From contig CALCHI010000331.1 of NCBI GenBank assembly GCA_937901285.1, positions 1-31,028 of the forward strand: a stretch of 31,028 nt of DNA. The letters are read 5' to 3'. Of the stretch, positions 8,156-17,368 are shown one piece after another; positions within the stretch are counted from its first letter, which is position 1, and the number at the start of each line of letters is the position of its first letter. A program made the position numbers and the translations under genes. The notes under the pieces are model-generated. The model was given only the letters and a program-made list of their open reading frames with translations, ran no database searches and was not told the origin of the DNA. Origin of the DNA: UBA8437 sp003445035 (lineage in GTDB: Bacteria > Planctomycetota > Planctomycetia > Planctomycetales > Planctomycetaceae).

Positions 8156-8767
8156 TCAGCTGCGATTGATCAGCGACATGACCTCGGCACGGCTCGACTG
8201 GTTGGTCTTGAACAGACCCCGCACCGCACTGGTGACCGTCAGGCTGCCCGGCTTGCGGACTCCGCGGATTGTCATACAGGTGTGAGTGGCCTCGAGAACC
8301 ACCACGACGCCTTTGGCGTCAAGTTCCTTATCGAGCAGGTCGGCGATCTGCTCGGTCATCCGTTCCTGGACCTGGGGCCGGTGTGAGACCTCCTCGACCA
8401 CTCTCGCAAGCTTGCTCAGGCCTGCGATTCGTCCATTGGGGAGGTAACCGACATGAGCCACTCCCATGAACGGCAACAGGTGGTGTTCACAGAGACTGTT
8501 GAAGCTGATCTCGCGGACCAGCACCAACTCGTCGAACTGCTCCTCGAAACACTTCTGTAAGTGTCTCGCGGGATCGGAGTGCAGGCCGGCAAACAACTCG
8601 GCGTACATTCTCGCAACACGTTCGGGTGTTTCGAGCAGGCTCGAACGCTCGGGGTCTTCACCGATCGCCTCGAGGATCTCTCGAACGGCGAGGGCAATCC
8701 GCGGTTGATCGACCGGCGATGTGGGAAGAGCGGTGCCGGTGGCGTCGACTTCGTAGGTGCTGGACAT
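8156..8767 (-). CDS. folE: GTP cyclohydrolase I FolE
   Basis: This 203-residue enzyme hydrolyses GTP to 7,8-dihydroneopterin triphosphate, the entry to tetrahydrofolate and related pterins. Signature segments are SLCEHHLLPF (zinc ligands C93 and H96), SKLARVVEEVSHRPQVQERM, and THTCMTIRGVRKPGS with the third zinc ligand C164. The start is the ATG at 8767 giving MSSTYEV. The reading frame stays open to 9343, but that part overlaps the upstream gene in another frame and is Arg/Pro-rich noise. The length fits bacterial FolE, which forms a toroidal decamer. Its presence upstream of the moa genes puts two GTP-derived pterin pathways in one co-directional run. Confidence 0.97.
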   Translation of the reverse strand: MSSTYEVDATGTALPTSPVDQPRIALAVREILEAIGEDPERSSLLETPERVARMYAELFAGLHSDPARHLQKCFEEQFDELVLVREISFNSLCEHHLLPFMGVAHVGYLPNGRIAGLSKLARVVEEVSHRPQVQERMTEQIADLLDKELDAKGVVVVLEATHTCMTIRGVRKPGSLTVTSAVRGLFKTNQSSRAEVMSLINRS

Positions 8768-8838
8768 CTTTGGCTCGTACGTTGGGACCCATGGAAAGCG
8801 GGGTCGGGAGTGACTCACACGAGAAATCTGCGGCCGGG

Positions 8839-9537
8839 TCAGTTCAAGCTGTAGGGAGGTGGAAAGACCGAGGGGCGGCCGACACCGGATCCGATGCAGT
8901 TCCGGAGTTCTTCGAGGACCAACAGTGAACGGGCTGCGACGTCGGTTTCCTCGAGAATCGATTGCGCCACGTCGGGTTCCAGTGGAAGAGAGTAGGCGAT
9001 CACGTCGCAAAGACCACCGAGCGGAAGATCGGCATCGAGCGAATCGTGGAAGGTGCGGTCGAAGTCGCAGCCGGCTGCCACCTGCTGGAACCCAACCAGC
9101 AGTTCGCGCTGCCGGCGGAGTCGCTCGTCGCGGGACAGTCCGGTCGGCATGTCCGGGCTCAGTTCGGTACGGGCAATCCGATACTCGACCGACGACTGGT
9201 CCTCGTCGAGAATTTCGGCTCGGGTCAGGCCTTCGAGCACGATCTGGTAGCGGCCGTCGGGGAGCAGTTTCGACGAGGCGATGCGGCCGATGCAGACCGT
9301 CGAACGGATCGGTGCCGACTTCGTCTCGTAGCTCTCCTCCCAACCCGGTTTCAGCAGTGCCATCGCGATCAGGCCGTCTCCAGCCAACGCGTCGGTAACC
9401 ATCTGCCGATAACGGGGCTCGAAGATCATCAGCGGCAGCAACGCGTTGGGGAACAGCACCGCGTCGGGCAAGGGAAACAACGGCACGTGGCCGGTGAAAT
9501 TCCGCAGCTGTTCAGGATCTGATCCGATTGGAGTCAT
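8839..9537 (-). CDS. LON substrate-binding domain protein (no protease domain)
   Basis: This 232-residue protein matches the stand-alone LON N-terminal domain. VPLFPLPDAVLFPNALLPLMIFEPRYRQM at about 18-46 is the classic opening, followed by IGRI and LPDGRYQIVLEGLTRAEI near 83-110. The C-terminal half (130-215) is helical. There is no AAA+ ATPase or Ser-Lys protease module, so it is not a Lon protease. It may bind unfolded proteins or act as an adaptor; its role is not established. Its ATG overlaps the stop of the DUF309 gene by 4 bases (ATGA), which suggests coupled translation. folE follows after 71 bases. Confidence 0.87.
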   Translation of the reverse strand: MTPIGSDPEQLRNFTGHVPLFPLPDAVLFPNALLPLMIFEPRYRQMVTDALAGDGLIAMALLKPGWEESYETKSAPIRSTVCIGRIASSKLLPDGRYQIVLEGLTRAEILDEDQSSVEYRIARTELSPDMPTGLSRDERLRRQRELLVGFQQVAAGCDFDRTFHDSLDADLPLGGLCDVIAYSLPLEPDVAQSILEETDVAARSLLVLEELRNCIGSGVGRPSVFPPPYSLN

Positions 9538-9929
9538 GAAGTTGGGATCGTGACACGGGGAATGAGAGATTCGTTGATCGTCAAGTCGGTGGGATACTCG
9601 TTGCCGGCGTCAAGCAGGTCCTGGAAGCAGACCCGGAGGTCGTTGAGCAGTTTGTCGAGGTCGAGGCCCATGTAGGGCGACGAGTACCCTTCGAGGTAGC
9701 TTCTGGAGGAGTGGTACAATTTGCGGGCACCCCCGAGATTTCCGTTGCCGAAATGAAACAGCGACACCGCGACCTGGATCAGCCCCTGGTAGAACCGTCT
9801 TTCGTCACCGACGATGTCCGACCAGAGTTCCTCCAGGATATCGTGGCATTCGAAGAACTGCTCTTCGTTGAACAGTTGCAGTCCCTCGAGGTACTGGGAC
9901 GGATAGGGTGGGGGTGGGTCTTGTGGCAT
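9534..9929 (-). CDS. DUF309 domain protein
   Basis: This 131-residue protein contains the DUF309 signature. It reads LFNEEQFFECHDILEELW at 19-36, then RRFYQGLIQVAVSLFHFGNGNLGGA at 44-68 and LYHSSRSYLEGY at 71-82. The two-helix E-x-H-D/E...LW and QGLIQ pattern is diagnostic of this small all-helical family, whose biochemical role is unknown. It starts at ATG 9929 and is the first gene of the long minus-strand run, divergent from nth. The intervening 165 bases would hold promoters for both directions, but I could not pick a convincing one. Confidence 0.85.
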   Translation of the reverse strand: MPQDPPPPYPSQYLEGLQLFNEEQFFECHDILEELWSDIVGDERRFYQGLIQVAVSLFHFGNGNLGGARKLYHSSRSYLEGYSSPYMGLDLDKLLNDLRVCFQDLLDAGNEYPTDLTINESLIPRVTIPTS

Positions 9930-10094
9930 CAGAGGATTGCGGTCGGACGATCGCCGCGTATGATCTCTGGAGTGGTCACATCGGGCCGTCGTGGTCCGAT
10001 TCCGGTCCGGGTTTTTCGGGTCTGGTGCTTCGATTCTAAGGAGCCGCCGTCAGCGGTGTCCATCGGGCGGTTCTCTGCTGTTGTGGTTTGATTG

Positions 10095-10772
10095 ATGGTC
10101 AGGTCGGGTTGTAGCGTTCCCAACGATGAGACCAAGTCCCGGGCCAGAAAGGTCCTGCGGGGACTCAAGCGGGCCTATCCCGATGCCGAGTGTGCGCTGC
10201 ACCACGACGGCCCGTTCCAACTGTTGGCCGCCACGATTCTCTCGGCACAATGCACCGACGAACGTGTCAACATGGTGACACCGGCGCTGTTCGAGAAGTT
10301 TCCGACGGCCGAGACGTTGGCCAAGGGGCGGATTCGCGATATCGAGCGGATCGTCAAGTCGACCGGATTCTTCCGCGCCAAGGCCAAGAGTCTCAAGGGA
10401 ATGGCCCAGGGCCTGGTCGCCGATCACTGCGGTGAGTTTCCCCGGGAGGTCGAGGACCTGATCAAACTGCCCGGGGTCGGCCGCAAGACGGCCAACGTGG
10501 TGCTGGGGGTCTGCTACGGCATCGCCAGCGGAGTGGTCGTCGACACGCACGTCAAACGGATCAGCAATCTCCTGGGGCTGACCACCCAGGAGAATCCCGA
10601 GAAGATCGAGAAGGACTTGATGGGATTGCTGCCGAAGAAGGAGTGGATCGCCTACTCTCACCGGATCATTCACCATGGGCGGAAGATCTGTATCGCCCGG
10701 CGGCCTCAGTGCCGGGAGTGTCCGCTGTTGAGGTGTTGCGAGCGGGTCGGGTTGTCGCCGCTGGAGTCCTGA
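10095..10772 (+). CDS. nth: Endonuclease III Nth
   Basis: This 225-residue DNA glycosylase/AP lyase removes oxidised pyrimidines and cleaves at abasic sites by beta-elimination. The helix-hairpin-helix is LPGVGRKTANVVLG at 125-138, with catalytic Lys131. The catalytic aspartate is D150 in VDTHVKRISN. The iron-sulfur loop is C199-x6-C206-x2-C209-x5-C215, matching the usual Nth spacing. The N-terminus SRARKVLRGLKRAYPDAE and ILSAQCTDERVN are also family-like. ATG 10095 is used; a TTG directly before it is an alternative. It is followed by a likely intrinsic terminator, so it is probably a single-gene unit. Confidence 0.96.
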   Translation: MVRSGCSVPNDETKSRARKVLRGLKRAYPDAECALHHDGPFQLLAATILSAQCTDERVNMVTPALFEKFPTAETLAKGRIRDIERIVKSTGFFRAKAKSLKGMAQGLVADHCGEFPREVEDLIKLPGVGRKTANVVLGVCYGIASGVVVDTHVKRISNLLGLTTQENPEKIEKDLMGLLPKKEWIAYSHRIIHHGRKICIARRPQCRECPLLRCCERVGLSPLES

Positions 10773-10786
10773 GCGGGGACCGGATC

Positions 10787-10825
10787 CTGAGGAACTCGGG
10801 TGCGAGTCCTGGTTCTTGAGTTTTT
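10787..10825 (+). terminator. Probable intrinsic terminator after nth
   Basis: CTGAGGAAC at 10787-10795 pairs with GTTCTTGAG at 10812-10820, giving a nine-position stem with one mismatch and one G-T pair. The loop contains a smaller TCG/CGA stem. A run of five T follows directly at 10821-10825. It begins 14 bases after the nth stop. The geometry is as expected for a rho-independent terminator, but the stem is imperfect. Confidence 0.45.
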
Positions 10826-10982
10826 GTGACTTCGAGGACGGATGGGGGATTGTCGTGTTGTGGCCTGCGACCGGACGGAGGGTTGTTGCAACCACGACCA
10901 ATTGGGACTACGGTGTCTCGCGTTGTGGTTGGCTCCGGAGGGTTGACCGGGCTTGGGGACACAGGTCGGAAGGGACGCTGCC

Positions 10983-11552
10983 ATGATCCTGACCGGGTCG
11001 GAAATTACCGCCCAACTGGGTGACAACATCCTGATCGAGCCGTTCAACCAAGAGTGTCTTAATCCCAATAGCTACAACCTCAGTCTGCACAACGAACTCC
11101 TGGTCTACGAGGAGATCGTGCTGGACATGCAACGGCCGAACCGCTTCCGTCGTTACACGATCCCGCCCGAGGGCTTTGTGCTCAATCCCAACCAGCTGTA
11201 CCTGGCGAGGACGGTTGAACGGACCGAGACACACAACCTGGTTCCGATGATCGAGGGTCGCAGTTCGGTCGGACGGCTGGGGTTGTTCGTTCACTGCACC
11301 AACGGGTTCGGCGACATTGGATTCAGCGGGTACTGGACGCTCGAGATGTTCGCCGTACAGCCGGTGCGGGTTTATCCCGGAGTGCCGATCTGCCAGATCT
11401 CCTATCACTCCATTTCAGGAGACGTGACCGAGTACCAGAGCGACAAGTACCAGCACAACGAGGACATCCAGCCGAGCTTGCTGTTCAAGGAATTTCAGCA
11501 GCAGCTGGATCCGCAGATGCGGCTGAGCTTTGGGCAGGAGATGGCCGAGTAG
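10983..11552 (+). CDS. dcd: dCTP deaminase
   Basis: This 189-residue enzyme deaminates dCTP to dUTP, feeding dTMP synthesis. Family signatures are LNPNSYNLSLHNELLVY at 26-42, EGRSSVGRLGLFVH at 91-104 (Arg93 and Ser94/Ser95 contact the phosphates) and GYWTLEMF with candidate catalytic Glu121. The wording GFGDIGFSGYWTLE and the tail DIQPSLLFKEF resemble the Firmicutes-type branch of Dcd rather than the E. coli type. Whether it also hydrolyses dUTP cannot be decided. GGAAGGGA lies seven bases before the ATG at 10983, a clear ribosome binding site. It converges on the large membrane protein gene with 19 bases between stops. Confidence 0.93.
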   Translation: MILTGSEITAQLGDNILIEPFNQECLNPNSYNLSLHNELLVYEEIVLDMQRPNRFRRYTIPPEGFVLNPNQLYLARTVERTETHNLVPMIEGRSSVGRLGLFVHCTNGFGDIGFSGYWTLEMFAVQPVRVYPGVPICQISYHSISGDVTEYQSDKYQHNEDIQPSLLFKEFQQQLDPQMRLSFGQEMAE

Positions 11553-11571
11553 CGTTCGCCCGGGGAGCCGC

Positions 11572-14500
11572 TCATTTTTTTGTGGGCGGTGTCGCTTCGG
11601 GTCCGGGGCCGAACATCTCGGGTTCGACCGGGATCATCTCCATCGGTCCCACGCTGTCAATCAGTTCCAGCGACTTGTTGGTGATCTGCGAGATGTAGAA
11701 CTGGGCGAGCGGTCGGAGGTGCGAATCGGGGACGTCGTCGAGGAGTCGGGTCAATTCGTCGCCGGCCTGGTTGACCCTGCCGGCCTCGAGGTGGCACATC
11801 GCGACGTTGAACAGGATCTCGCTCTGCATGCTCGGGTGCAGCAGCACGAGGTTCATCGTCGAGTTGAGTTGATCGAATGGCCACTGCAGGGGAGGCAGGA
11901 TCAGCGGCAGTTTCCTGAGAGCGTCACCGAGCCGTCGTTGTTCGAGCTGGGCCAGTTCACCTTGCCACAACTGGTTGGCCTGTTCGTAGTCGGCGTAGGC
12001 CAGCCGGCTGATCGCCAGCGTGGTCCGGCTGGCACCCCGATCTCCCTGCTCACCGAGCTCCTGAAACATCTCGTCAAGAGTCATGGCGGTGGTCTCGTCC
12101 AGAAAGATGCCGGCTTCCATCATCCATTGTGCCTTGAGCAGCCGGACATCCGGGCTGGCAGCCAGCTGCGCGTCGTCGTTGACCAGCTTGAGCGCTGTGC
12201 CGATAAAGACGCCACGGCCGGGTTGCTCCTGGGTCAGCAACATCGCGTGTTCGAGCCGGTTGGGCGGCTCGCTGCCGTCTTCGGGGTTGAATCTCTGGGC
12301 GATCTCCTTCTTGATCCCTTCGACTTCACTGATCAGTTCCTGCAGGGGGTCGTCGACCTCACGTCGACGCAGTTCGACCTGTTCCTCACCGGCTCCTCTG
12401 GGCAACGGGGTGAGTTCGTCGAAGTGTTTCAACGATTCGAGAGCGAGGTCCCGTCGATTGAGTCGTCGGAGCCGCTGGTAGCGGGTGAACAGCGCCTCGG
12501 CGTGGTTGTGGTCGAGCTCGATGGCCTGGTTGAGTGCGAGGATCGACTCGTAGTACCGTCGCTTGGCCCAGGGGGAACTGAGATCTCCACCGCGGAATGC
12601 CGACTCGATGTCATCGAGACAGGCGTAGGCGATGCCCAGAACCATGAAACCGTTGACATCGTCAGGTACCGCCGCCAACCCCTCGTTGGCTGAACGGATG
12701 GCCATGTGAGCGATCGCGGCGGTCTGGGCCAGTACGGCCAGTGCCGCCTGGCTGTTTGGGCCTCCGGTCAACTCCTGGTTGGCCACACGCAATCCGACTT
12801 CCTGCAGAGCCTGCTGGTATCCGGGGTTCGACTGGCTGCTCTTGAGGATCTGTGCCAGGTGGGAGGCCCGGGCGATCGACGGCACCACGGCACTGCGTTT
12901 TTGAGTGAGGAAGCTGGTGTAGGAGCTTTCGCTGCGGGCCAGTTCGGGACGCGGCTCAAGCTTGTCGGTGACGGTGCGAAACGCAGTCTCGACGAAATCG
13001 CTGGTGTGAGAATCCAGAAACGGCACGATCGCATTGACAGCGTCGGCCTTGCGGTAGAACACCGCGGTGGTGGAACCGATCTTCACCAACTGCCAGTGGT
13101 TGGGATACTGCAGCAGGTCGAACATCGAGAGATAGTCGGGAGAGCTTGAGCCGTGGAGCCGCGGCAGCACGTGAGTGATGCCAAAAGTCTCGAAGGTCGA
13201 CCGCCAGAGGCGGGCGTCACCGGTCTGGGGTGTGTCGCTGCGGATCGAGGCGGTCGAGGCGTTGGCATCGAGATCGGATTTGTCGAGCCTCTCGCGGGCC
13301 TTGGCACCACCGGGCGGCAGAATCACTTCCAGTGCATCAGAGGTCTCGTTGGCCACCTGCACGCGGACCACTTGCCGACCCTCGCCGGTGCCGACCACCA
13401 GTCTCCGCAGCCTCAGGGCAGCCCGTGTCCGCCGGTGCAGGCTCAGCAGGTCATCGTCACCACTTCCGGCGTACAGCCTCATGCGGCTGTCGACAAACGG
13501 TCGATGTCCCACCCAGACCATCAGGTCTCCCTGCTCGGGAACAAAGTTGAAACCGCGATGCCTGTCGTCCTGTCCCAGGTCACGGTAGACGGCCAGTCGT
13601 CCCGCCGAACGAATCACCAGGAAATCGTGTTCGGGTTCGGAGCCACGGATGGTCCAGGTCGAGCCGGGTCGCCGACTGGACAGGCTTACCGTTTCGGGGA
13701 GACGGATCTTGTTGGACGCGAATTGCTTGCGGAGCGTGGTGTTCAGGTTGCCCCGGTCGAGGTCGTCGGCGAGGTCACCGGAAACGGTGAACAGGCGTTC
13801 GTTGAGGTCAGCGGTCATGCCTTCGATTGCCGAGGCCAGTGTCGGATCGAATCCCAGCCCGAGTTTGCGGCCCCGTTCGGGGGTCAGCCGGCCGCTGATC
13901 GCCAGAAAAGCCACGGCAAAAAAGGCCAGCACCGTCAACGATCGACCACCTCGCGAAAACACCAGTTCTCGCGGCTCAATCGTGTATTCCTGGGGGAACG
14001 AGGCCTTGTACCAGTCCTGGGCGTTCAGGCTCGCCAGCACCGCTGCGACCACCGCTGCCGGGGCCAGTTCTCGGACCGCCAGAAGCGACAGCACGAACAG
14101 TCCCGCCAGCACGGTCACGTGTCCGTAATCCGTTCGTCGTCGGTTCAGATAGATCGTGACCGCGGCGGCCACCAGCACCAGCAAGCCGGCGATCACGTGG
14201 TAGTTCAACCACGACCAGTTGCCCCACTCACCCCGGTGATAAACGATCGACGTCAGGGGGAAGTGCTGCAGTCGGTCGATTGCCGCCGGCTGATCCAGCC
14301 CCAGCAGGTTGTAGGCCTGCAGAGCCGGATACTCGGTTCCGTACAGCACAAACGGGGCCAGCAGTGCGTCGATGTGGAACGGATTGACCAGACAGGCCAC
14401 TGCCACGCCGCCGGTCACCTGCCAGAACAGCTTCCGTTGTTCGGACGAGGCCAGCCCGGGGCGGTTCACCCGGTTTCCCAGGAATTCGCCGAGGCCGTAG

Positions 14501-15264
14501 AGCAATAGCAGCAGCAGGCCGATCCAGGCCCGGGGGTCAAGGTTGACCCACAACAGCTGAACTCCGACCAGTGCCCACAGGTCGCGAGATCGTCCCGAGA
14601 GCCCGAAGCGGTGTAGCAGCCACACCTGCACGGCCAGGCCCAGCAGTGTCACCGATTCGGGGCCGGCCACGAATTGTGGGAATGCGGCCAGCAACGCCAC
14701 GGATGCCATTACCGATGTCCACCAATTGGGCAGGCCCGGTCGAGAAATGTGGACCATCAGCCCCAGCGTGAGTCCGGCCAACACCGCTGCGAACAGCGTC
14801 AGGCAGATTTCCTGTCCGGGCAGAGAGTAAAGGCCGGCCAGGATCAGATCGGTGCCCCAGCCGAGGTTCACCCAGGTGCGATCGGTGGCCGTCAGGCTGA
14901 AGACGTCGGACGAAGGCGGCAGCAGGCCGTGCGAGGCCATGTACTGGCCACTGGCGGTTCGCAGCAGAGTTGTGGTCTGGTGGATCCCGTAGCAGCCCAG
15001 CAGAACTGCCAGCAGGACGACGGCCCAACGGAGCATGAAGTCGCCCCGCTCGGCTTCCTCTTCGACCAATTCAGGTGTCAGAGGTTCCCACTCGGGGAGG
15101 TCGTCTTCGGGATCCGCATCCGTTTCGGACGACTCGGTTTCTGGAGTGACGTCAGAGCTGCCTGGTTCGGAGTCCTCGTCCACGGGCTCGGTCGGCGCCG
15201 TCGACTCGTCGATCGGGTCGGCGTTGTCGTCGTCGTTGCGGGTCTCGTCGTCGTCGAGTCTCAC
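11572..15264 (-). CDS. Large polytopic membrane protein with soluble TPR-like C-terminus
   Basis: This 1230-residue protein starts at a GTG at 15264. Residues 1-75 are extremely acidic (Asp/Glu/Ser/Thr/Pro) and probably disordered. About ten to twelve hydrophobic helices occupy 78-455, in a layout similar to GT-C membrane glycosyltransferases and O-antigen-ligase-like proteins, but no catalytic motif is recognisable. Residues 460-790 are soluble and mixed. From about 800 to 1200 the sequence is helical, with TPR-like segments such as ALAVLAQTAAIAHMAIRSANEGLAAVPDDVNGFMV split across repeats and ILALNQAIELDHNHAEALF. It ends in PPTKK. I recall no named family. serS lies 54 bases upstream on the same strand. 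Confidence 0.75.
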   Translation of the reverse strand: MRLDDDETRNDDDNADPIDESTAPTEPVDEDSEPGSSDVTPETESSETDADPEDDLPEWEPLTPELVEEEAERGDFMLRWAVVLLAVLLGCYGIHQTTTLLRTASGQYMASHGLLPPSSDVFSLTATDRTWVNLGWGTDLILAGLYSLPGQEICLTLFAAVLAGLTLGLMVHISRPGLPNWWTSVMASVALLAAFPQFVAGPESVTLLGLAVQVWLLHRFGLSGRSRDLWALVGVQLLWVNLDPRAWIGLLLLLLYGLGEFLGNRVNRPGLASSEQRKLFWQVTGGVAVACLVNPFHIDALLAPFVLYGTEYPALQAYNLLGLDQPAAIDRLQHFPLTSIVYHRGEWGNWSWLNYHVIAGLLVLVAAAVTIYLNRRRTDYGHVTVLAGLFVLSLLAVRELAPAAVVAAVLASLNAQDWYKASFPQEYTIEPRELVFSRGGRSLTVLAFFAVAFLAISGRLTPERGRKLGLGFDPTLASAIEGMTADLNERLFTVSGDLADDLDRGNLNTTLRKQFASNKIRLPETVSLSSRRPGSTWTIRGSEPEHDFLVIRSAGRLAVYRDLGQDDRHRGFNFVPEQGDLMVWVGHRPFVDSRMRLYAGSGDDDLLSLHRRTRAALRLRRLVVGTGEGRQVVRVQVANETSDALEVILPPGGAKARERLDKSDLDANASTASIRSDTPQTGDARLWRSTFETFGITHVLPRLHGSSSPDYLSMFDLLQYPNHWQLVKIGSTTAVFYRKADAVNAIVPFLDSHTSDFVETAFRTVTDKLEPRPELARSESSYTSFLTQKRSAVVPSIARASHLAQILKSSQSNPGYQQALQEVGLRVANQELTGGPNSQAALAVLAQTAAIAHMAIRSANEGLAAVPDDVNGFMVLGIAYACLDDIESAFRGGDLSSPWAKRRYYESILALNQAIELDHNHAEALFTRYQRLRRLNRRDLALESLKHFDELTPLPRGAGEEQVELRRREVDDPLQELISEVEGIKKEIAQRFNPEDGSEPPNRLEHAMLLTQEQPGRGVFIGTALKLVNDDAQLAASPDVRLLKAQWMMEAGIFLDETTAMTLDEMFQELGEQGDRGASRTTLAISRLAYADYEQANQLWQGELAQLEQRRLGDALRKLPLILPPLQWPFDQLNSTMNLVLLHPSMQSEILFNVAMCHLEAGRVNQAGDELTRLLDDVPDSHLRPLAQFYISQITNKSLELIDSVGPMEMIPVEPEMFGPGPEATPPTKK

Positions 15265-15318
15265 GGCGATGATTCCAGAAGAGAGTTGAAGGGGAGAGTC
15301 TTGTTGCCGGGGAGTTTG

Positions 15319-16599
15319 TCAGCCGATTTGATCGGATCCGATCCAGGGGCGGAGGGCCTCAGGAATGTGAATCGTGCCGTCGGCTCGCTGATGGTTTTCG
15401 AGCAGGGCGATCAGGGCTCTCGAGGTGGCCACGGCGGTACCGTTGAGCGTGTGCACAAATTCGGTGCCCTTCTTGCCGGGAGTCCGGCAGCGGATGCCCA
15501 GACGTCGGGACTGGTAATCCGTGCAGTTGGAAGCCGAGGTGACTTCACCCCAGTCCCCACCGTCTCCTCGTCCGGGCATCCAGGCCTCCAAGTCAAATTT
15601 CCTGTAGGCTGGCCCACCCAGATCGCCCGTGCAGGTGTCGACGACACGATAGGGGATCTCAAGTGCCTGGAACAGCCCCTCCTCGATTTCTACGACCTCG
15701 TTGTGGAACGCGTTGGAAGCCTCGAGCGTTGGGGCCGTAAATCCGAACATCTCGACCTTGGTGAACTGGTGGACGCGGTAGATGCCGCGAGTGGCCCGGC
15801 CGTGAGCTCCGGCCTCGGTGCGGAAACAGTGCGAGATTCCGGCGCAACGGAGCGGGAGGTCGTCGATTTCGAGAACCTGGTCTTTGAACGCACCACCGAG
15901 CGTGATTTCAGCGGTGGCGACAAGACTGAGCTCGGAGTTTTCAATCGAGTAGATCTGTGATTCGGGACCCCTGGGCAGAAAACCGATTCCTTCGATGATC
16001 TCGTCTTTCGCCAGGTCGGGCGTGGTCATCAGGGTGAAATCGGCCTCACGGAGCCGCGTGACGGCCAATTGCATCAGGGCCAACTCGAGCAGCACCGCCT
16101 CGTTTTTGAGGAAGTAGAACCCGTGTCCGGCGACACGGGAACCCGCCTCGAAGTCGATCAGGTTGTGTGCCTCGGAAATCGCCACGTGATCCCGGGGTTC
16201 GAAGTCGAACTCGGGCACATCGCCCCATCGTCTCAACTCGACGTGACCGTCGTCGCCCAAAGCGATCGGGGCGTCAGGATGTGTCATGTTGGGGATGCAA
16301 GACTGCCCGGACCGCAGGTCGGCTTCGACCTCGGCCAGTTCGCCATCCAAACCCTGCAGTTGCTCCCGCAACTCCCGGCCGCGGGCGATCAGGACCTGTT
16401 TGGCCTCGTCGCTCTCCGCTGTGGGGATCTGGGAGGAGGTTGCCTTCTGCTCGCGCCGCAATTCGTCGCCGGAAGTGATCAACTCACTGCGACGTCCCCT
16501 GAGCGCGACGATACTGTCCAGGTCGACTTCGACGCCGCGGTTGCGGCAATTTTCGGCCACGGGTTCGAGGTTGTCACAAATGTACTGCAGGTCGAGCAT
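15319..16599 (-). CDS. serS: Seryl-tRNA synthetase
   Basis: This 426-residue class II synthetase charges tRNA-Ser and also supplies Ser-tRNA-Sec where present. The N-terminal coiled-coil arm at about 30-100 binds the tRNA long variable arm. The serine-binding TAE is at 229-231. Motif 2 is FRTEAGAHGRATRGIYRVHQF at about 259-279, contacting ATP. SNCTDYQSRRLGIR at 357-370 and motif 3 NGTAVATSRALIALLENHQ at 386-404 complete the active site. The length is typical and nothing is missing. The start is ATG 16599. It may be transcribed with the downstream membrane protein gene. Confidence 0.97.
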   Translation of the reverse strand: MLDLQYICDNLEPVAENCRNRGVEVDLDSIVALRGRRSELITSGDELRREQKATSSQIPTAESDEAKQVLIARGRELREQLQGLDGELAEVEADLRSGQSCIPNMTHPDAPIALGDDGHVELRRWGDVPEFDFEPRDHVAISEAHNLIDFEAGSRVAGHGFYFLKNEAVLLELALMQLAVTRLREADFTLMTTPDLAKDEIIEGIGFLPRGPESQIYSIENSELSLVATAEITLGGAFKDQVLEIDDLPLRCAGISHCFRTEAGAHGRATRGIYRVHQFTKVEMFGFTAPTLEASNAFHNEVVEIEEGLFQALEIPYRVVDTCTGDLGGPAYRKFDLEAWMPGRGDGGDWGEVTSASNCTDYQSRRLGIRCRTPGKKGTEFVHTLNGTAVATSRALIALLENHQRADGTIHIPEALRPWIGSDQIG

Positions 16600-16765
16600 C
16601 GATCAGCACGGGCTCCGACGTTGAGATGAGGGGGACGGGAAATCTGTGTGAGAAGAATGGGGACGGGAGGCGAAGGATCACCGGCACGAGTTGGTCTCGA
16701 GCTCACCGGGGCGCCGGTTGACGAGTCGGTGGGGCAGGGGCGGGTTTATCGGCACGGCCTCATTG

Positions 16766-17227
16766 CTAGTCGTCGTCACCGAGTGGGATCACGTCGCCGT
16801 CATCGATCTCGTCATGTCGGAGATCCGGCAACTCCGGCAGGTCCACGACCGATGCGGGTTCGGCCACCAACAGTTCACCATCCGGTTCGGCCACGGCCAC
16901 CGGAATGTCCTGGCTGACATCGGGTTCGGGAGCCGGAGCGTCCTCATTCACGAACCGAAAGCGGACGTCTCCGATGGCCAATTCGTCGCCCGGACGCATT
17001 GTCCTGGTTCGTTCGACCCTCTGGCCGTTGACGTAGATGCCGTTCATGCTCCCCAGGTCGCGGACCACCAGCTGGTCGTTGACAATGACGAGGCAACAGT
17101 GCTTTCGTGACACGCGGCGGCTGTCTGTCAGCACCACGTCACATTCTCTGTCTCGGCCGATGAAGATCACCGGCTTGTCGAGCGTGATCGACGGGGCATC
17201 GGTGAGCGATTCGAGTTGAGCGGCCAT
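16766..17227 (-). CDS. FHA domain protein
   Basis: This 153-residue protein starts at ATG 17227; an in-frame ATG at 17338 would give 190 residues with a Pro/Arg-rich leader. The forkhead-associated domain fills 1-93 and has the phosphothreonine-binding pattern: GRD at 24-26, SRKH at 40-43, and GSMNGIYVNG at 59-68. The remaining 60 residues are very acidic and Pro-rich, ending in GDDD, and are probably disordered. It has no membrane segment or kinase domain. FHA proteins usually read Ser/Thr kinase signalling; no kinase gene is in the window. serS starts about 165 bases downstream. Confidence 0.85.
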   Translation of the reverse strand: MAAQLESLTDAPSITLDKPVIFIGRDRECDVVLTDSRRVSRKHCCLVIVNDQLVVRDLGSMNGIYVNGQRVERTRTMRPGDELAIGDVRFRFVNEDAPAPEPDVSQDIPVAVAEPDGELLVAEPASVVDLPELPDLRHDEIDDGDVIPLGDDD

Positions 17228-17368
17228 GGCGTGTCGGGGTTGAGGCTGGTGAGGGAACCCCCGAGGATTGGAGCGGGCCGACGAGGACACCCGAGGGGCC
17301 TTTCCGGTTCGTTCGGCAGGTTCCACCGTTGCGTTCATTCTACACTCTAGGTTCGGCCCGATACATAT

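Noticed and set aside
8768..9343. N-terminal extension of folE
   Set aside because: The extra residues are Arg/Pro-rich, lie opposite no family match, and overlap the LON-domain gene in another frame on the same strand.
9930..10094. Specific promoter between the DUF309 gene and nth
   Set aside because: A divergent promoter is expected here, but no convincing -35/-10 pair or operator could be picked by eye.
13153..14508. 451-codon open frame on the plus strand
   Set aside because: It is opposite the large membrane protein gene, whose helices and TPR-like tail are coherent. The plus-strand product has no recognisable fold.
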